In this document: positions 9,189 through 18,109 of the stretch, one piece after another
Layout: each line of letters opens with the position of its first letter
Numbering within the stretch: the first letter of the stretch is position 1
NCBI RefSeq assembly: GCF_040361275.1
Contig: NZ_APNH01000004.1
Location: 124,001 to 188,000 of the forward strand
From: Salinisphaera sp. T31B1
GTDB taxonomy: Bacteria; Pseudomonadota; Gammaproteobacteria; Nevskiales; Salinisphaeraceae
Reading direction: 5' to 3'
Length of the DNA stretch: 64,000 nucleotides
Notes under the pieces: model-generated
Database searches by the model: none
Told to the model about the DNA's origin: nothing
What the model saw: only the letters and a program-made list of their open reading frames with translations
Position numbers and translations under genes: made by a program

Positions 9189-10490
9189 ATGCGCCAGCCG
9201 TACCCCTCCGTAGCCTCGCTGTGGGCAGCCCAGGCGCCGCCGGCAGAGCCCGCGCGGCCGCTCGCCACGCCCCTGCAAGTCGACGTGGCGATCGTCGGCG
9301 GCGGCTACTCCGGGTTGTCGGCGGCCCATTATCTGATCGAACAGGGCCTCAAACCCGTGGTGCTCGAAGCCAGACGGGTGGGGTGGGGCGCCAGCGGCCG
9401 CAACGGCGGCGTGGTATCGGCCAAGTTCCGTATGCCGTATTCGGCGATTGCGCAGGCGCATGGGCTGGATACGGCACGGCTGATGCACCGCATCAGTCAT
9501 GACGCCGTGGATCTGGTCGAATCGCTGATCGAGCGGTTGGGAATCGAGACCGCGGATTTTCGTCGCACGGGCAATCTGAGCTGCGCGCACAACCAGCGTG
9601 CGCTGGCACGGATCGCCGCCGATGCACGCTGGCAGGTGGATGCGCTCGGTGATGACCATCTATCGGTGGTTTCGGCCGAGCGCGTGGCCGAGGAAACGGG
9701 CTCGAACGCATTCGTCGGTGGCGTGCTCGCCGACGATGTGGGCCGGCTGCGTCCACTGGCCTATGCACGCGGCCTGGCCGATGGTTTGTGTCGGTCAGGT
9801 TCGGATCTGCTGTTCGAGGACACGCCGGTCGAACGGGTGGAGCAAGTTGGCCAGGGCGTGCGGCTTCATACGCCGGGGGGAAGCGTTCAGGCGTCGCAGG
9901 TGATCCTGGCCAGCAACGGTTATTCGGGGATCACACCGGCGACCGACCGGCTCAGACGCAGCGTGGTGCCGTTTCGCAGCGCGATCATCGCAACCGAGCC
10001 CTTGCCTGAATCGCTGCATGCGCGGCTACTCAAGCATGATCGCAGCTACGGCGAGACCCGACGCATGATGCGGTGGTTTCGCAAGGTCGACGACCGGTTT
10101 GTCTTCGGCGGCCGTGGCGCGTTCGGAAGAGAAGATTCGGCCAAAGCGTTCGATGCGCTGCAGCGAGCGATGGTGGGGCTGTTTCCGGACCTGGCGGGCG
10201 TGGCTGTCGACTATCGCTGGTCGGGCCACGTGGCAATGACCCTTGACAAGTTTCCGCATGTCGGCCGTCTGGACGATCGCACCACGACGTGTGTCGGCTA
10301 CAACGGCGCCGGCGTGGCGCTTTCCACGCTGCTGGGTCGCCATGCCGGGGCGTGTGCCGCCGGCCATTCGCCGGAGGTCGGCCTGTTGGCCGCCGAGCGG
10401 CTCAAGCGTATTCCGTTCTACCCGCTGCGAGAGCTGGGCATCCGTTCGGTGGCGGGGTGGTATCAGCTGCTCGATGCCGTCGGGCTTTGA
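9189..10490 (+). CDS. FAD-dependent amine oxidoreductase, PuuB-like (DAO family)
   Basis: A 433-residue DAO-type flavoenzyme. It opens with the family signature SVASLWAA (residues 7-14), then the FAD-binding VAIVGGGYSGLSAAHYL (GGGYSG at 37-42) and WGASGRNGG at 66-74. A late motif, CVGYNGAGVALSTLLG, contacts the flavin. Family members oxidise gamma-glutamylputrescine or other secondary amines. PuuA and PuuD are absent from the window, so the true substrate is open. A strong GGAGG precedes the ATG at 9189. It is a paralogue of the gene at 31664. Confidence 0.85.
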   Translation: MRQPYPSVASLWAAQAPPAEPARPLATPLQVDVAIVGGGYSGLSAAHYLIEQGLKPVVLEARRVGWGASGRNGGVVSAKFRMPYSAIAQAHGLDTARLMHRISHDAVDLVESLIERLGIETADFRRTGNLSCAHNQRALARIAADARWQVDALGDDHLSVVSAERVAEETGSNAFVGGVLADDVGRLRPLAYARGLADGLCRSGSDLLFEDTPVERVEQVGQGVRLHTPGGSVQASQVILASNGYSGITPATDRLRRSVVPFRSAIIATEPLPESLHARLLKHDRSYGETRRMMRWFRKVDDRFVFGGRGAFGREDSAKAFDALQRAMVGLFPDLAGVAVDYRWSGHVAMTLDKFPHVGRLDDRTTTCVGYNGAGVALSTLLGRHAGACAAGHSPEVGLLAAERLKRIPFYPLRELGIRSVAGWYQLLDAVGL

Positions 10491-10535
10491 TCCGACATGA
10501 ATCGGTACGACAACGACAACTAGAGGGCAAGGACA

Positions 10536-11582
10536 ATGACAATCCGACGCACACTCGGCCTGGCCATGGCGGTCGGCCTTATCGCAGGTCTGCCCGCCGT
10601 GGCAAACGCTGCAGACGAGATCACGTTCGTCTCCCAGGGCGGGGCCTATCAGGACGCCCAGACAAAGGCGATTCTCGACCCGGTGGCCCAGGCGCTGGAT
10701 ATCACCATCAACCAGGACAGCGTTCCCGATCCGCTGCCGATGATCAAGACGCAGGGCATGACCGGGCGGGTCGTCTGGGACGTGGTGGACACGCCGCCCT
10801 ACAACTGTATTCGTGCCGGCGCACAGGATCTGGTCGAAAAACTCGACTACTCGCGGCTGCCGGCCGCCAAGGACATCCCCGAAAGCACGCGCACCGCCTA
10901 TTCGGTTCCTTACGAGAAATATTCGAGCGTGCTGGCCTACAACGCCGACAAGTACGGCGACAACCCGCCTAAAAGCTGGGCGGATTTCTGGAATGTGAAG
11001 AAATTCCCCGGACGACGGGCGTTGCGCAATTACCCCGTGGCCACGCTGGAGGCCGCGCTGCTGGCTGACGGCGTGCCCCGCGACAAGCTCTATCCGCTGG
11101 ATGTCGATCGGGCATTTGCCAAGCTCGACGAGATCAAGCCGCATATCGCCACCTGGTGGACGTCTGGCGGCCAGTCGGCACAGCTGCTCCACGACGGCGA
11201 AGTGGACATGATCATGATGTGGAACGGCCGTGTCAGCGAGCTCAAGAAGGCCGGCGACAACGTCGACTACACCTACGCCGATGGCATTCTCCAGCGCACC
11301 GGGTTGTGTATTCTCAAGGGCTCGCCGAATCTGGATACCGCCTACCGGTTCGTCAATGCCGCCATCTCGCCGGAATATCAGGCCAACCTGCCCAAGTACA
11401 TCGACTACGGCCCGGCCAATGCCAAGGCGTTCGATACCGGCAAGATTTCCGACGAGCGCGCCGCCCAGCTGCCCAGTTCGCCGACCAATGCGGCCCAGCA
11501 GGCGGAGCTGTCCTATAAATGGTGGGCGTCCCCCGAAGGTGAGGACACCCAGCGGCGCTGGCTGCGCTTCATGCAGCGCTGA
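10536..11582 (+). CDS. ABC importer periplasmic binding protein (PotD/PotF-like)
   Basis: A 348-residue extracellular solute-binding protein. A Sec signal peptide is present: basic n-region MTIRR, hydrophobic core, cleavage after ANA near residue 25. The mature protein starts DEITFVSQGGAYQDAQ, the opening of the polyamine-type cluster D binding proteins. Tyr/Trp-rich segments (TWWTSGGQ, MMWNGR) could line a cation-binding pocket. It is followed by a hairpin and then the two permeases, the usual order. Confidence 0.9.
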   Translation: MTIRRTLGLAMAVGLIAGLPAVANAADEITFVSQGGAYQDAQTKAILDPVAQALDITINQDSVPDPLPMIKTQGMTGRVVWDVVDTPPYNCIRAGAQDLVEKLDYSRLPAAKDIPESTRTAYSVPYEKYSSVLAYNADKYGDNPPKSWADFWNVKKFPGRRALRNYPVATLEAALLADGVPRDKLYPLDVDRAFAKLDEIKPHIATWWTSGGQSAQLLHDGEVDMIMMWNGRVSELKKAGDNVDYTYADGILQRTGLCILKGSPNLDTAYRFVNAAISPEYQANLPKYIDYGPANAKAFDTGKISDERAAQLPSSPTNAAQQAELSYKWWASPEGEDTQRRWLRFMQR

Positions 11583-11610
11583 TCGCGATTGTATGCCTGT
11601 CTTTCGTCGC

Positions 11611-11633
11611 CCGGGCCGGCATTGCCGGTCCGG
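11611..11633 (+). promoter_or_regulatory. Intercistronic hairpin after the binding-protein gene
   Basis: A 10-base-pair stem (11611-11620 with 11624-11633, one G-U pair) closed by a three-base ATT loop lies 28 bases after the SBP stop and before the permease start. No T run follows. Such hairpins often protect the 3' end of the SBP message and reduce read-through, so that binding protein exceeds permease. Confidence 0.5.
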
Positions 11634-11659
11634 CCATTCACGCTAGCGAGTTTTCGCCC

Positions 11660-12517
11660 ATGGCCGACGCCGCTCTCCGACATCGCCGCCGGGATCGCGG
11701 GCTAATGTACCTGCTCATGGCGCCCGCGGTCTGCGTGGTGCTGTTGCTGCTGATCGTGCCGACCAGCTGGCTGTTCTGGCAGTCGATCTATGCCGGCGGT
11801 TTCACCCTGGCCAACTACGAGCGGATCTTCACCGATTCGATCTATTTCGACACGTTCGTGTTGACCTTCCGGATCAGCGCGATCGTGACTCTGGGCACGC
11901 TGGTGCTGGGGTATCCGCTGGCCTATGCGGCCTGTGTGCTGCCGCGCCGGTGGGCCCTGCCCATTCTGGTGGCGGTGGTGTTGCCGTTCTGGACCAGCGT
12001 TTTGGTACGAACCTATGCCTGGCTGATCCTGCTCGGACACAACGGCGTGATCAACAGCTTTCTGATGAGTCTGGGTGCGGTCGATGCGCCGTTGCGGCTG
12101 GTCAACAACGAGTTCGGCACCATCGTGGCGACGATCCATATCCTGCTGCCGTTCATGGTGCTGCCGCTGTATTCGGCGATGCAGAAGATACCCGACGATC
12201 TCATGCTGGCCGGCATGAGCCTGGGCGGTTCGCCGTTCCACGCCTTTCGCCGCATCTATTTCCCGCTGTCGTTGACGGGCGTGATGGCCGGCGCGGCTCT
12301 GGTGTTCGTGCTGTGCCTTGGGTTCTATATCACGCCCGAGTTGATGGGCGGTGGCAAGACGGTCATGGCTTCAATGGTGGTCAGCCGCAACGTGGAGTTG
12401 TTCAATGATTGGGGGGCGGCCAGCGCGGTGAGCGTCGTGCTGCTGGTGATCGTGCTTATCGTGTTCTATCTCGCCAGCCGCATCGTGCCGGTGGATCGAA
12501 TCGTGGGGGCCGGGTGA
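11660..12517 (+). CDS. ABC importer permease, PotB-like
   Basis: A 285-residue inner-membrane permease with about six hydrophobic helices. The coupling-loop (EAA-like) segment is DDLMLAGMSLGGSPFHAFRRIYFPLSLTG, with the conserved Gly and the IYFPLS end. The first periplasmic loop (SIYAGGFTLANYERIF) is typical of spermidine/putrescine permease 1. Its stop overlaps the next start (TGATG). Confidence 0.92.
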   Translation: MADAALRHRRRDRGLMYLLMAPAVCVVLLLLIVPTSWLFWQSIYAGGFTLANYERIFTDSIYFDTFVLTFRISAIVTLGTLVLGYPLAYAACVLPRRWALPILVAVVLPFWTSVLVRTYAWLILLGHNGVINSFLMSLGAVDAPLRLVNNEFGTIVATIHILLPFMVLPLYSAMQKIPDDLMLAGMSLGGSPFHAFRRIYFPLSLTGVMAGAALVFVLCLGFYITPELMGGGKTVMASMVVSRNVELFNDWGAASAVSVVLLVIVLIVFYLASRIVPVDRIVGAG

Positions 12518-13299
12518 TGGTCAGACGTATGCCCTTGCGACGCGCGGCCCTGTATCTGTATGTGATCGGCGTCGTGGTCTTTCTGATCCTGCCGGTGCTC
12601 ATCGTCATCCCGATGTCGTTCTCGGACGCGCGATTCCTGAGTTTTCCGCCGGAGGCGTTCTCGCTGCGTTGGTATGACGCGTTCTTTTCGAGCAACGAAT
12701 GGCTCGGCGCGGCGCGCACGAGTCTTCAAGTGGCCGTACTGGCGACCCTGATCGCCACGCCCCTGGGCGTGGCGGCTGCCTACGCGCTCGAGAACACCGA
12801 CCACTGGAGCGCACGCTATGTGCGTATTCTGCTCATGCTGCCGCTCATGGTGCCGTTGATCATCATCGCGGCCGGGTTGTTTCTCGCCTTCGCTCGAACC
12901 GGGCTGTGGGCAACGACCACCGGGCTCGTGTTGGCGAACGTGATGCTCAGCCTGCCGTTCGTGGTGACCGCGGTCGGCGCCGGCCTGCGAGGCTTCGACA
13001 AGAATCAGGAAATGGTGGCCCGCAGTCTGGGCATGAATCGTTTCCGGGCGTTCTTTGCCGTGGTGCTGCCCCAGATCAAGCCCAGCGTCGTCTCGGGGGC
13101 GATCTTCGCCTTCATCTGGACGCTCGATGAAACCATCGTGGCGCTGTTCATTTCCGGTGGCGACAAGCAGACGCTCACAAAGGTGATGTTCACACGGCTG
13201 CGCGACGAGATCGATCCAACCATTGCCGCGATCAGCACGCTGCTGATCGTGGGGACGACGACCTTGGCTGCGCTGAGCCTGTTATTCCGGCGTCGCTGA
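12517..13299 (+). CDS. ABC importer permease, PotC-like
   Basis: A 260-residue permease, second of the pair. The opening LILPVLIVIPMSFSDARFLSFPPEAFSLRWY is the classic PotC first helix and loop. The EAA loop is MVARSLGMNRFRAFFAVVLPQIKPS. The ATG at 12517 uses the A of the preceding TGA, so the two permeases are translationally coupled. The longer open frame upstream is out of family and was discarded. Confidence 0.92.
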   Translation: MVRRMPLRRAALYLYVIGVVVFLILPVLIVIPMSFSDARFLSFPPEAFSLRWYDAFFSSNEWLGAARTSLQVAVLATLIATPLGVAAAYALENTDHWSARYVRILLMLPLMVPLIIIAAGLFLAFARTGLWATTTGLVLANVMLSLPFVVTAVGAGLRGFDKNQEMVARSLGMNRFRAFFAVVLPQIKPSVVSGAIFAFIWTLDETIVALFISGGDKQTLTKVMFTRLRDEIDPTIAAISTLLIVGTTTLAALSLLFRRR

Positions 13300-13468
13300 G
13301 CGGCGTCGTGTTTGAAAACGGCACCATCCGGTTTCCGGTTCTCGGCCGTACGGGACTTGCCGATGACCGAGGCCGCTCGTAGGCTGCCTGCCACCGCCGG
13401 CGGGGCTTGTCGCCCCGGCGTTAAAGGCTGTGCTGCATCGCCGGCAGGCACGATCTCATGGACATGAC

Positions 13469-14404
13469 ATGACCGCTACTCTGCTTTATTGGGGGCCCGA
13501 CGATACGCGGGCCGCACGTTGGCAGGCGCTGTTCGCCGCGCGTGCGCCTTCGATCACGTTCCGGCGCTCGGATGATCCGGGAGATGCGGCCGACGTCGAC
13601 TATCTGCTGAGCTGGCAGCCGCCCGACGATATCCTGGGGCGTTTCCCCTCGCTACGAGCGATATTCGCGACCTCCGCGGGGGTCGACCAGTTCGATCTGG
13701 CGGCCATCCCCGAACGGGTTCCCGTGGTCCGCATGTTCGACCCGCAGATCGAGGCGGGCGTCGTGGAATACGCCAGCACCGCCGTCCTGTATCTGCACCG
13801 CGAGTTCGATCGCTATCGGCACCAGCAGCACACGCGTGCCTGGATGCCCCACGCACCGCTACCGGCCACAGCGCGCCGGGTCGGTATCCTGGGGCTGGGC
13901 TCATTGGGCCGCGCCATCGCCCGACGACTGGTGACGCTAGGTTTCGAGGTATTGGGGTGGGCGCGTTCGGCGCACACGCTGCCCGGCGTGGCCTGTTTCC
14001 AAGAAGAAGACGGGCTCGCACGCATGCTCGCCGTCACGGATATCCTGATCTGCATGCTGCCCCTGACCGAGGCGACCCGCGGCATGCTCGACCGCAGCCT
14101 GTTCGAGCAATTGCCGCGTGGGGCCTGCCTGGTGAACATGGGGCGGGGCGGACACCTCGTCGAAGCCGACCTGAGTGCGGCCCTCGACGACGGCATTCTC
14201 CGTGGAGCGGTTCTGGATGTGCTGGATAGCGAACCGCCTGCGCCAGATCACCCGTTCTGGTCCGACCCGCGTATTCTGCTGACGCCGCATATCGCGGCGA
14301 TGACCAACCCCGATACCGCCTTCGATGTTTTGATGGCCAATATTGAACGTGATCGCAAAGGCGAGGCGATGATCGGTAGAGTGGATCGGTGGCGCGGTTA
14401 CTAG
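13469..14404 (+). CDS. D-2-hydroxyacid dehydrogenase, GhrA-like (glyoxylate/hydroxypyruvate reductase)
   Basis: A 311-residue D-isomer 2-hydroxyacid dehydrogenase. The nucleotide motif VGILGLGSLGRAIA has GLGSLG at 142-147. The substrate Arg lies in VNMGRGGHLVE and the catalytic His in LLTPHIA. The TSAGVDQ segment is typical of GhrA. Family members reduce glyoxylate or hydroxypyruvate with NADPH. The ATG at 13469 overlaps the stop of a four-codon upstream frame (ATG at 13458), and no strong ribosome site stands alone before it. It follows the permeases by 169 bases and may be read with them. Confidence 0.85.
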   Translation: MTATLLYWGPDDTRAARWQALFAARAPSITFRRSDDPGDAADVDYLLSWQPPDDILGRFPSLRAIFATSAGVDQFDLAAIPERVPVVRMFDPQIEAGVVEYASTAVLYLHREFDRYRHQQHTRAWMPHAPLPATARRVGILGLGSLGRAIARRLVTLGFEVLGWARSAHTLPGVACFQEEDGLARMLAVTDILICMLPLTEATRGMLDRSLFEQLPRGACLVNMGRGGHLVEADLSAALDDGILRGAVLDVLDSEPPAPDHPFWSDPRILLTPHIAAMTNPDTAFDVLMANIERDRKGEAMIGRVDRWRGY

Positions 14405-14433
14405 TCTGGTGCGTACGAATTGCTGGGCAGCGC

Positions 14434-15342
14434 TCAATCGATCGCGCGGATATCCTCGCCGGCGATGGACCGGATCACGTCCACGAACTGGCGCAGGATC
14501 AGCGAGCGCGGCCGTTCGGTCGGAAACAGAAAGCGCGGCTGTATCTTCACCTGGGGTTCGAATCGCCGCGCCACGAGATCGGGATAGGCGCCGCTGAGAA
14601 GGGTGAAGGGATCGACCAGTGCGATGGCGTCGAGTTGGTTGACCATGGAACAGGCCGTCGACGTATTGTTCGACATCAACGCCGGTTTGAAGACATAGCC
14701 GCAGCGTCTGAACGCTTCGCGTAGCAGCCAACCCGTACTCGTTTCCATACCGAACGACACCAGCATCTGGCCGGCCAGTTCTGCAGGGCCGAGGCAGGCG
14801 TGCCGGGCCAGCGGATGCGCGCTTTTCAGGACCGCCACCAGTTCGGCCGTTCCGAATTCCTCGACCTGCAGATCGTCGGTGGGGGTGGGGACATCGAGGA
14901 TGCCGATATCGACCTGGCCGGTGGTGACGTAATCGACCACGTGACGCGTCGGCAACGCGCGGACATCGAAGACGACCTTGGGATGATCGGCCACGAATAT
15001 CTTGATTGCGTGTGGGATCAGCGATGCGGCGATGGTGGTCGGCGCGCCGATCGTGATCCGGCCGGCCATGCCGTCGCGTATCTCGGTAGCCAGCTGGCTG
15101 ACCGATTCCATGCTGCCGAACAGCCGTTCGACCTCGGGCAGCAGGGTCGCCGCCTCGGGCGTACACAGCAGGCGGCCCTTGGTGCGCTGGAACAGCTTGA
15201 GGTCGAGCGATGTCTCGAGGTTTTTCAGTGTCTTGGTGACCGCGGGCTGCGATACGTACAGCATTCGAGCCGCCGCCGAAACCGACCCGGTGTTGACCAC
15301 GGCCCGAAAGATTTCGAGTTGTCTGACGTTGAGCTCGGTCAC
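14434..15342 (-). CDS. LysR-type regulator next to the PuuC-like dehydrogenase
   Basis: A 302-residue LysR protein. The HTH covers residues 1-62 (LNVRQLEIFRAVVNTGSVSAAARMLYVSQPAVTKTLKNLE), followed by the effector domain. It starts at GTG 15342. It is convergent with the GhrA-like gene and divergent from the aldehyde dehydrogenase, so control of the 15.5-25.1 kb cluster is likely. A T-N11-A box lies four bases upstream of its start, which fits autorepression. Confidence 0.9.
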   Translation of the reverse strand: MTELNVRQLEIFRAVVNTGSVSAAARMLYVSQPAVTKTLKNLETSLDLKLFQRTKGRLLCTPEAATLLPEVERLFGSMESVSQLATEIRDGMAGRITIGAPTTIAASLIPHAIKIFVADHPKVVFDVRALPTRHVVDYVTTGQVDIGILDVPTPTDDLQVEEFGTAELVAVLKSAHPLARHACLGPAELAGQMLVSFGMETSTGWLLREAFRRCGYVFKPALMSNNTSTACSMVNQLDAIALVDPFTLLSGAYPDLVARRFEPQVKIQPRFLFPTERPRSLILRQFVDVIRSIAGEDIRAID

Positions 15343-15345
15343 TGT

Positions 15346-15360
15346 ATAACCTGCGGTTAT
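15346..15360. promoter_or_regulatory. LysR-type T-N11-A box
   Basis: ATAACC (15346-15351) and GGTTAT (15355-15360) form a perfect inverted repeat with a three-base TGC centre, giving the T-N11-A pattern of LysR sites. It abuts the GTG start of the divergent lysR gene, and an AT-rich tract (15357-15392) that should carry the promoters follows. Binding here could block lysR while activating the dehydrogenase gene. Confidence 0.5.
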
Positions 15361-15468
15361 TTTTTAAGTTATAAGATTGTATTGGTATTTATACGATCAG
15401 CTTGCGTAGGCTCCAGTCAAGCCCTAAATGACGTGTCACAGGCGCGTCGAAAACCCAAGGAGCATGGC

Positions 15469-16962
15469 TTGAGCGTTTCAGACAAACACGTATGGCATGA
15501 ACGGGCGCGCGGTCTCAAAGCGGAATGGCGTGCGTTCATCGATGGCGAGTATCGGCCGGCGTTGTCCGGCGAGACCTTCGAATCCACGAATCCGGCGACC
15601 GGCCAGAAGATCGTGGATATCGCCGCCTGCGACACCGCCGATGTGGATGCGGCCGTGGCCGCGGCACGCAAGGCGTTCGAGGCTGGCGTGTGGTCGCGTC
15701 GCGCGCCGGTCGAACGCAAGCAGATCATGCAGCGTTTCGCCCAGAGCATTCTCGACCACCGGGAAGAACTGGCGCTGCTCGAATCGCTGAACGTGGGCAA
15801 GCCGATCAGCAACGCCTACAACGGCGATATCGTCAGTTCGGCCTCGTGCATCCAGTGGTACGGCGAAGCCATCGACAAGCTATATGGCGAATACGTGCCC
15901 GGCGCCCCGGATATGACCACGATGGTGATTCCCGAACCGCTGGGCGTGGTCGCGGCCGTCGTTCCCTGGAATTTCCCGCTGTCGATGGCGTGCTGGAAAC
16001 TTGGCCCCGCGCTGGCGGCCGGCAATTCGGTCGTGCTCAAGCCGGCGGAACAATCGCCCTTGACCGCGATCCGTATCGCCCAGCTGGCCGTGGAAGCCGG
16101 TATTCCGCCGGGCGTGCTCAACGTGGTGCCGGGCTTTGGTGAAACCGCTGGTCGGGCGCTGGGCCTGCATATGGACGTCGACGCGGTGGGCTTCACCGGT
16201 TCCACCGCGGTCGGCAAGTTGTTCCTGCAATATGCCGGCCAGTCGAACATCAAGCGCGTGACCCTCGAATGCGGGGGCAAGAGTCCGCAGATCGTGATGG
16301 CCGATTGCCCCGATCTGGACGCGGCCGCGGAAGCGGTGGCCAAGGGCATCTTTTCCAACAGCGGCCAGGTGTGCAACGCCGGCTCGCGCGTGATCGTCGA
16401 GTCATCGATCCGGGATGCGCTGCTCGACAAGGTCGCCGGCATCGCCGGTCAGTTCGTGCCTGCCGATCCGCTCGACCCGGAAACGCGTATGGGCTCGATC
16501 GTGAGCGAAGCCCAGTTCGACCGCGTGATGTCCTATATCGATATCGGCCGCCAGGAAGGCGCGGCGGCGTTGCTTGGGGGCAGCGCCGTGAACCAGGGCT
16601 CGGGCGGGTTCTTCATTCCGCCGACGATCTTCAGCGACGTGCGCTCGGATATGCGCATATCGCAGGAAGAGATCTTCGGCCCGGTACTGGCCAGCCTCGC
16701 GGTCGACAGTTTCGAGCAGGCCATCGACGTGGCCAACGATTCCGTCTACGCGCTGGGCGCGTCGATCTGGACCGGCGATGTGCGCCGGGCACACCAGGCG
16801 GCGCGGCGTCTGCGCGCGGGCGTGGTCTGGGTCAACTGTTTCGACAAGGGCAGCATGTCCGCGCCGTTCGGCGGCTTCAAGCAATCCGGCTTCGGACGCG
16901 ATAAGTCTATGCACGCTTTCTCCAAGTATATGGACTGGAAGGCGGTCTGGATCGCGTCGTAA
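15469..16962 (+). CDS. Aldehyde dehydrogenase, PuuC-like (omega-aminoaldehyde dehydrogenase)
   Basis: A 497-residue NAD(P)-dependent ALDH matching PuuC/KauB-type enzymes, which oxidise aminoaldehydes to omega-amino acids. The canonical residues fall at Asn168 (PWNF), Glu267 (TLECGGKSP) and catalytic Cys302 (NSGQVCNAGSR). I chose TTG at 15469: AAGGAG stands six bases upstream, and the residue numbers then match the ALDH family. The nearby ATG at 15464 is out of frame and reads M-A-stop. The frame is open to 14800, but that part is antisense to lysR. Confidence 0.88.
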   Translation: MSVSDKHVWHERARGLKAEWRAFIDGEYRPALSGETFESTNPATGQKIVDIAACDTADVDAAVAAARKAFEAGVWSRRAPVERKQIMQRFAQSILDHREELALLESLNVGKPISNAYNGDIVSSASCIQWYGEAIDKLYGEYVPGAPDMTTMVIPEPLGVVAAVVPWNFPLSMACWKLGPALAAGNSVVLKPAEQSPLTAIRIAQLAVEAGIPPGVLNVVPGFGETAGRALGLHMDVDAVGFTGSTAVGKLFLQYAGQSNIKRVTLECGGKSPQIVMADCPDLDAAAEAVAKGIFSNSGQVCNAGSRVIVESSIRDALLDKVAGIAGQFVPADPLDPETRMGSIVSEAQFDRVMSYIDIGRQEGAAALLGGSAVNQGSGGFFIPPTIFSDVRSDMRISQEEIFGPVLASLAVDSFEQAIDVANDSVYALGASIWTGDVRRAHQAARRLRAGVVWVNCFDKGSMSAPFGGFKQSGFGRDKSMHAFSKYMDWKAVWIAS

Positions 16963-16996
16963 TCGATTTCGCATTCCAAAAAGAAGAGGGCTGACG

Positions 16997-18094
16997 ATGA
17001 ACAAGGATGACCACAACGAAAAAGGTGCCGACACCGTTCTGAACCGGGGGCTGTCGAGACGCGGCTTCGTAAAATCGGTGGGTGCGATCGCGGCCGCCAG
17101 CGCCGTGGGCACCGTGGGCTGGCCTGGCATCGTCAGCGCGAAGTCGAAGTCGATCAATGTCACCTGTTGGGGCGGCGCCTATGAAGACGCCGTGCGTACG
17201 TCATTCGCGCAGCCCTTCGAGAAGGCCACGGGTATCCGCGTCAATCTGGTCAACAACGCCGATCTGGCGCGCATGAAGGTCCAGGTGCAGAACCGGCGTA
17301 TTTCCTGGGACGTCTTCGACAGCATCGGGCCCCAGATCATGGCCGGCTCCAAACAGGGCATGTGGGAAAAGATCGATACGTCGATCGTGGATACCTCCGG
17401 GCTGATCCAGCAGACCGGTGACGACAACGTGGGCACCTATTTCTATGCCGGCGGCATCGGTTTCGATCCGAAACGCAATCCGCAGGGCCAGCACCCCGAA
17501 ACCTTCGAGCAGTTCTGGGATGTAGACCGATTCCCCGGCCGGCGCGGTCTGCGCTCGCGGATCAGCGAGAACCTCGAGATGGCGCTGCTGGCCGACGGCG
17601 TGGCGCCGGATGCGCTCTACCCGCTGGATATCGAACGCGGTTTCGCCGCGCTCGATCGTATCAAGCCGCATGTGCGCAAGTGGATCGAGACCACGCCGCA
17701 GACGGTGAGCCTGATCGCCAGTGGCGATCTCGATTTCACCTACACCTATCTCAGCCGCGTCTTGCCCGCGCAACGCGCCGGTACGTCGGTGGCGATGTCG
17801 ATGAAACAGACGCTCAACAGTCTGGAATATCTCGCCGTGCCGCGGCATGGGCGTAACACCGAAGCGGCCATGCAATACGTGAATTTCTGCCTGCAGCCCG
17901 AAAACCAGGCGAAATTCTGCGAGATGGTCGAATTCTCTCCCAATGCCGAAAAGGCGCTGTCGCTGGTCGATGCGGATGCCCGCGCGCGGATGCCGGACAT
18001 GAACAGCGCCAATGCGATCGTCATCGACGACGAATGGTGGGGCGAGCATTTCGACGATCTGCAGCGTCGCTTTACCGAGTGGATGTTGATGTAG
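16997..18094 (+). CDS. Tat-exported ABC periplasmic binding protein (polyamine-type)
   Basis: A 365-residue solute-binding protein with a twin-arginine signal: SRRGFVK at residues 20-26, a hydrophobic core and a likely cut after VSA near 48. The mature start SINVTCWGGAYEDAVRTSFAQPFEKATG is the polyamine-type SBP opening. Tat export of an SBP implies folding, perhaps with a cofactor or at high salt, before export; that is inference. It begins the second importer cluster 34 bases after the aldehyde dehydrogenase and is followed by two permeases. Confidence 0.9.
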   Translation: MNKDDHNEKGADTVLNRGLSRRGFVKSVGAIAAASAVGTVGWPGIVSAKSKSINVTCWGGAYEDAVRTSFAQPFEKATGIRVNLVNNADLARMKVQVQNRRISWDVFDSIGPQIMAGSKQGMWEKIDTSIVDTSGLIQQTGDDNVGTYFYAGGIGFDPKRNPQGQHPETFEQFWDVDRFPGRRGLRSRISENLEMALLADGVAPDALYPLDIERGFAALDRIKPHVRKWIETTPQTVSLIASGDLDFTYTYLSRVLPAQRAGTSVAMSMKQTLNSLEYLAVPRHGRNTEAAMQYVNFCLQPENQAKFCEMVEFSPNAEKALSLVDADARARMPDMNSANAIVIDDEWWGEHFDDLQRRFTEWMLM

Positions 18095-18109
18095 GTCGCG
18101 ACATCGTCC

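Noticed and set aside
14800-15468. N-terminal extension of the PuuC-like dehydrogenase
   Set aside because: The extension is antisense to lysR and lacks ALDH homology; the TTG at 15469 has a good ribosome site.
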